Below are positions 53,443 through 53,685 of a stretch of DNA of 53,685 bases, one piece after another. Position 1 is the stretch's first letter; each line of letters begins with the position of its first letter. Made by a program: the position numbers and the translations under genes. Below the pieces are notes generated by a model, which saw nothing but the letters and a program-made list of their open reading frames with translations, had not been told where the DNA came from and made no database searches. Source of the DNA: UBA2277 sp035477615 (GTDB lineage Bacteria > Patescibacteriota > Microgenomatia > UBA1400 > MFAQ01); NCBI GenBank assembly GCA_035477615.1, contig DATIKJ010000002.1, positions 1 to 53,685 on the forward strand, written 5' to 3'.

Positions 53443-53685
53443 TTCCTTAGTTTAGCAAAACTATTGATCTTTTCAACGGTAGTATTCCAAGGAAGATTGA
53501 TAACTTCAACAGAAGCTTTTTCAAATTTATTGCGCCAAGCAGATTCTCTGTCAGGGGCAGCAAGATCATGTTGAATAATAAGGAAGGTTGATGAGGGAGA
53601 AGATATTTTTTTCTTTGTCCAGTAAGTTGAGTTATTTTTAATGTATTCAGGGACATCGGGAAGATAAGAAATTTCACTTGGTTGG
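53439..53685 (-). CDS. GT-C-type membrane protein, C-terminal part only (5' end beyond window)
   Basis: Reading the minus strand from the window edge in the frame that ends with TGA at 53439 gives 81 codons: ISYLPDVPEYI, YWTKKKI, STFLIIQHD, then WRNKFEKASVEVINLPWNT and KLRK. This aligns block by block with the C-terminal outside domain of the 520-residue protein at 51116 (ITYLPNQPEYI, AWTKKK, TFLIIEKD). The stop overlaps the methyltransferase GTG as GTGA. Another open frame here begins with an internal ATG, but it has no such similarity and is a shadow. Confidence 0.75.
   Translation of the reverse strand, partial: QPSEISYLPDVPEYIKNNSTYWTKKKISSPSSTFLIIQHDLAAPDRESAWRNKFEKASVEVINLPWNTTVEKINSFAKLRK

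Noticed and set aside
53447..53677. An ATG-started open frame of 76 codons on the minus strand
   Set aside because: It is out of frame with the cut GT-C gene, whose frame shows clear similarity to the protein at 51116 and a GTGA overlap with the methyltransferase.
1..53685. Use of UGA as a sense codon, as in some CPR lineages
   Set aside because: TGA ends several genes at tight ATGA/GTGA overlaps, and proteins stop at their expected family lengths, so the standard bacterial code fits.
1..53685. tRNA, rRNA, CRISPR, IS element or integrase
   Set aside because: No cloverleaf, regularly spaced repeats, terminal inverted repeats or transposase-like protein was seen. The AT-rich block has no visible mobility gene at its edges.

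Overview
The window looks like part of a very large surface-glycan gene cluster from an AT-rich bacterium, most likely a Patescibacteria/CPR lineage of the Microgenomates type. That placement is my inference. It rests on the density of long integral-membrane GT-C-type glycosyltransferases, the short gene gaps, the many ATGA/TAATG overlaps, the occasional GTG starts and the lack of any outer-membrane export gene. TGA is used as an ordinary stop at several overlaps, so the standard bacterial code applies. I count 49 genes, two of them cut by the window edges. None is housekeeping, and I saw no tRNA, rRNA, CRISPR, transposase or integrase. No gap exceeds about 91 bases, so no long stretch is empty.

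Layout. (1) 1-6302, minus strand: a GT2 (partial), a small two-membrane-segment protein, a hexapeptide acyltransferase, two GT4s, a GT-C-like protein and a WaaE-like GT2. (2) 6334-7317, plus: galE alone. (3) 7314-10171, minus: an unrecognised membrane protein, a methyltransferase and a GT4. (4) 10197-10889, plus: a DPM1-like polyprenyl-phosphate glycosyltransferase. (5) 10886-48773, minus: 33 genes in one uninterrupted run. It contains two Wzx-type flippases (13202-14455 and 31555-32817), gmd and rmd for GDP-D-rhamnose, a His-for-Lys DegT-fold enzyme resembling ColD, a GT11 fucosyltransferase-like enzyme, an epimerase, five methyltransferases, several GT2s and a long series of GT-C-like membrane proteins, four of them in direct tandem (37420-43853). 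(6) 48865-51114, plus: a YfhO-family protein. (7) 51116-53685, minus: GT-C, methyltransferase, GT-C (partial).

How it may work together. Gmd makes GDP-4-keto-6-deoxymannose. Rmd would reduce this to GDP-D-rhamnose, and the ColD-like enzyme could deoxygenate it at C3. GT2, GT4 and GT11 enzymes would assemble lipid-linked oligosaccharides in the cytoplasm, methyltransferases and an acyltransferase would decorate them, and the two flippases would export them. The two DPM-like GT2s could charge polyprenyl phosphate with sugars used outside the membrane by the roughly fifteen GT-C-type proteins.

The stretch from about 16.4 to 30.7 kb, which lies between the flippases, is visibly more AT-rich than its surroundings and carries the most unusual sugar genes. 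It resembles the variable core of an O-antigen or capsule locus. I saw no initiating phosphoglycosyl transferase, no clear Wzy polymerase, no chain-length regulator and no ligase.
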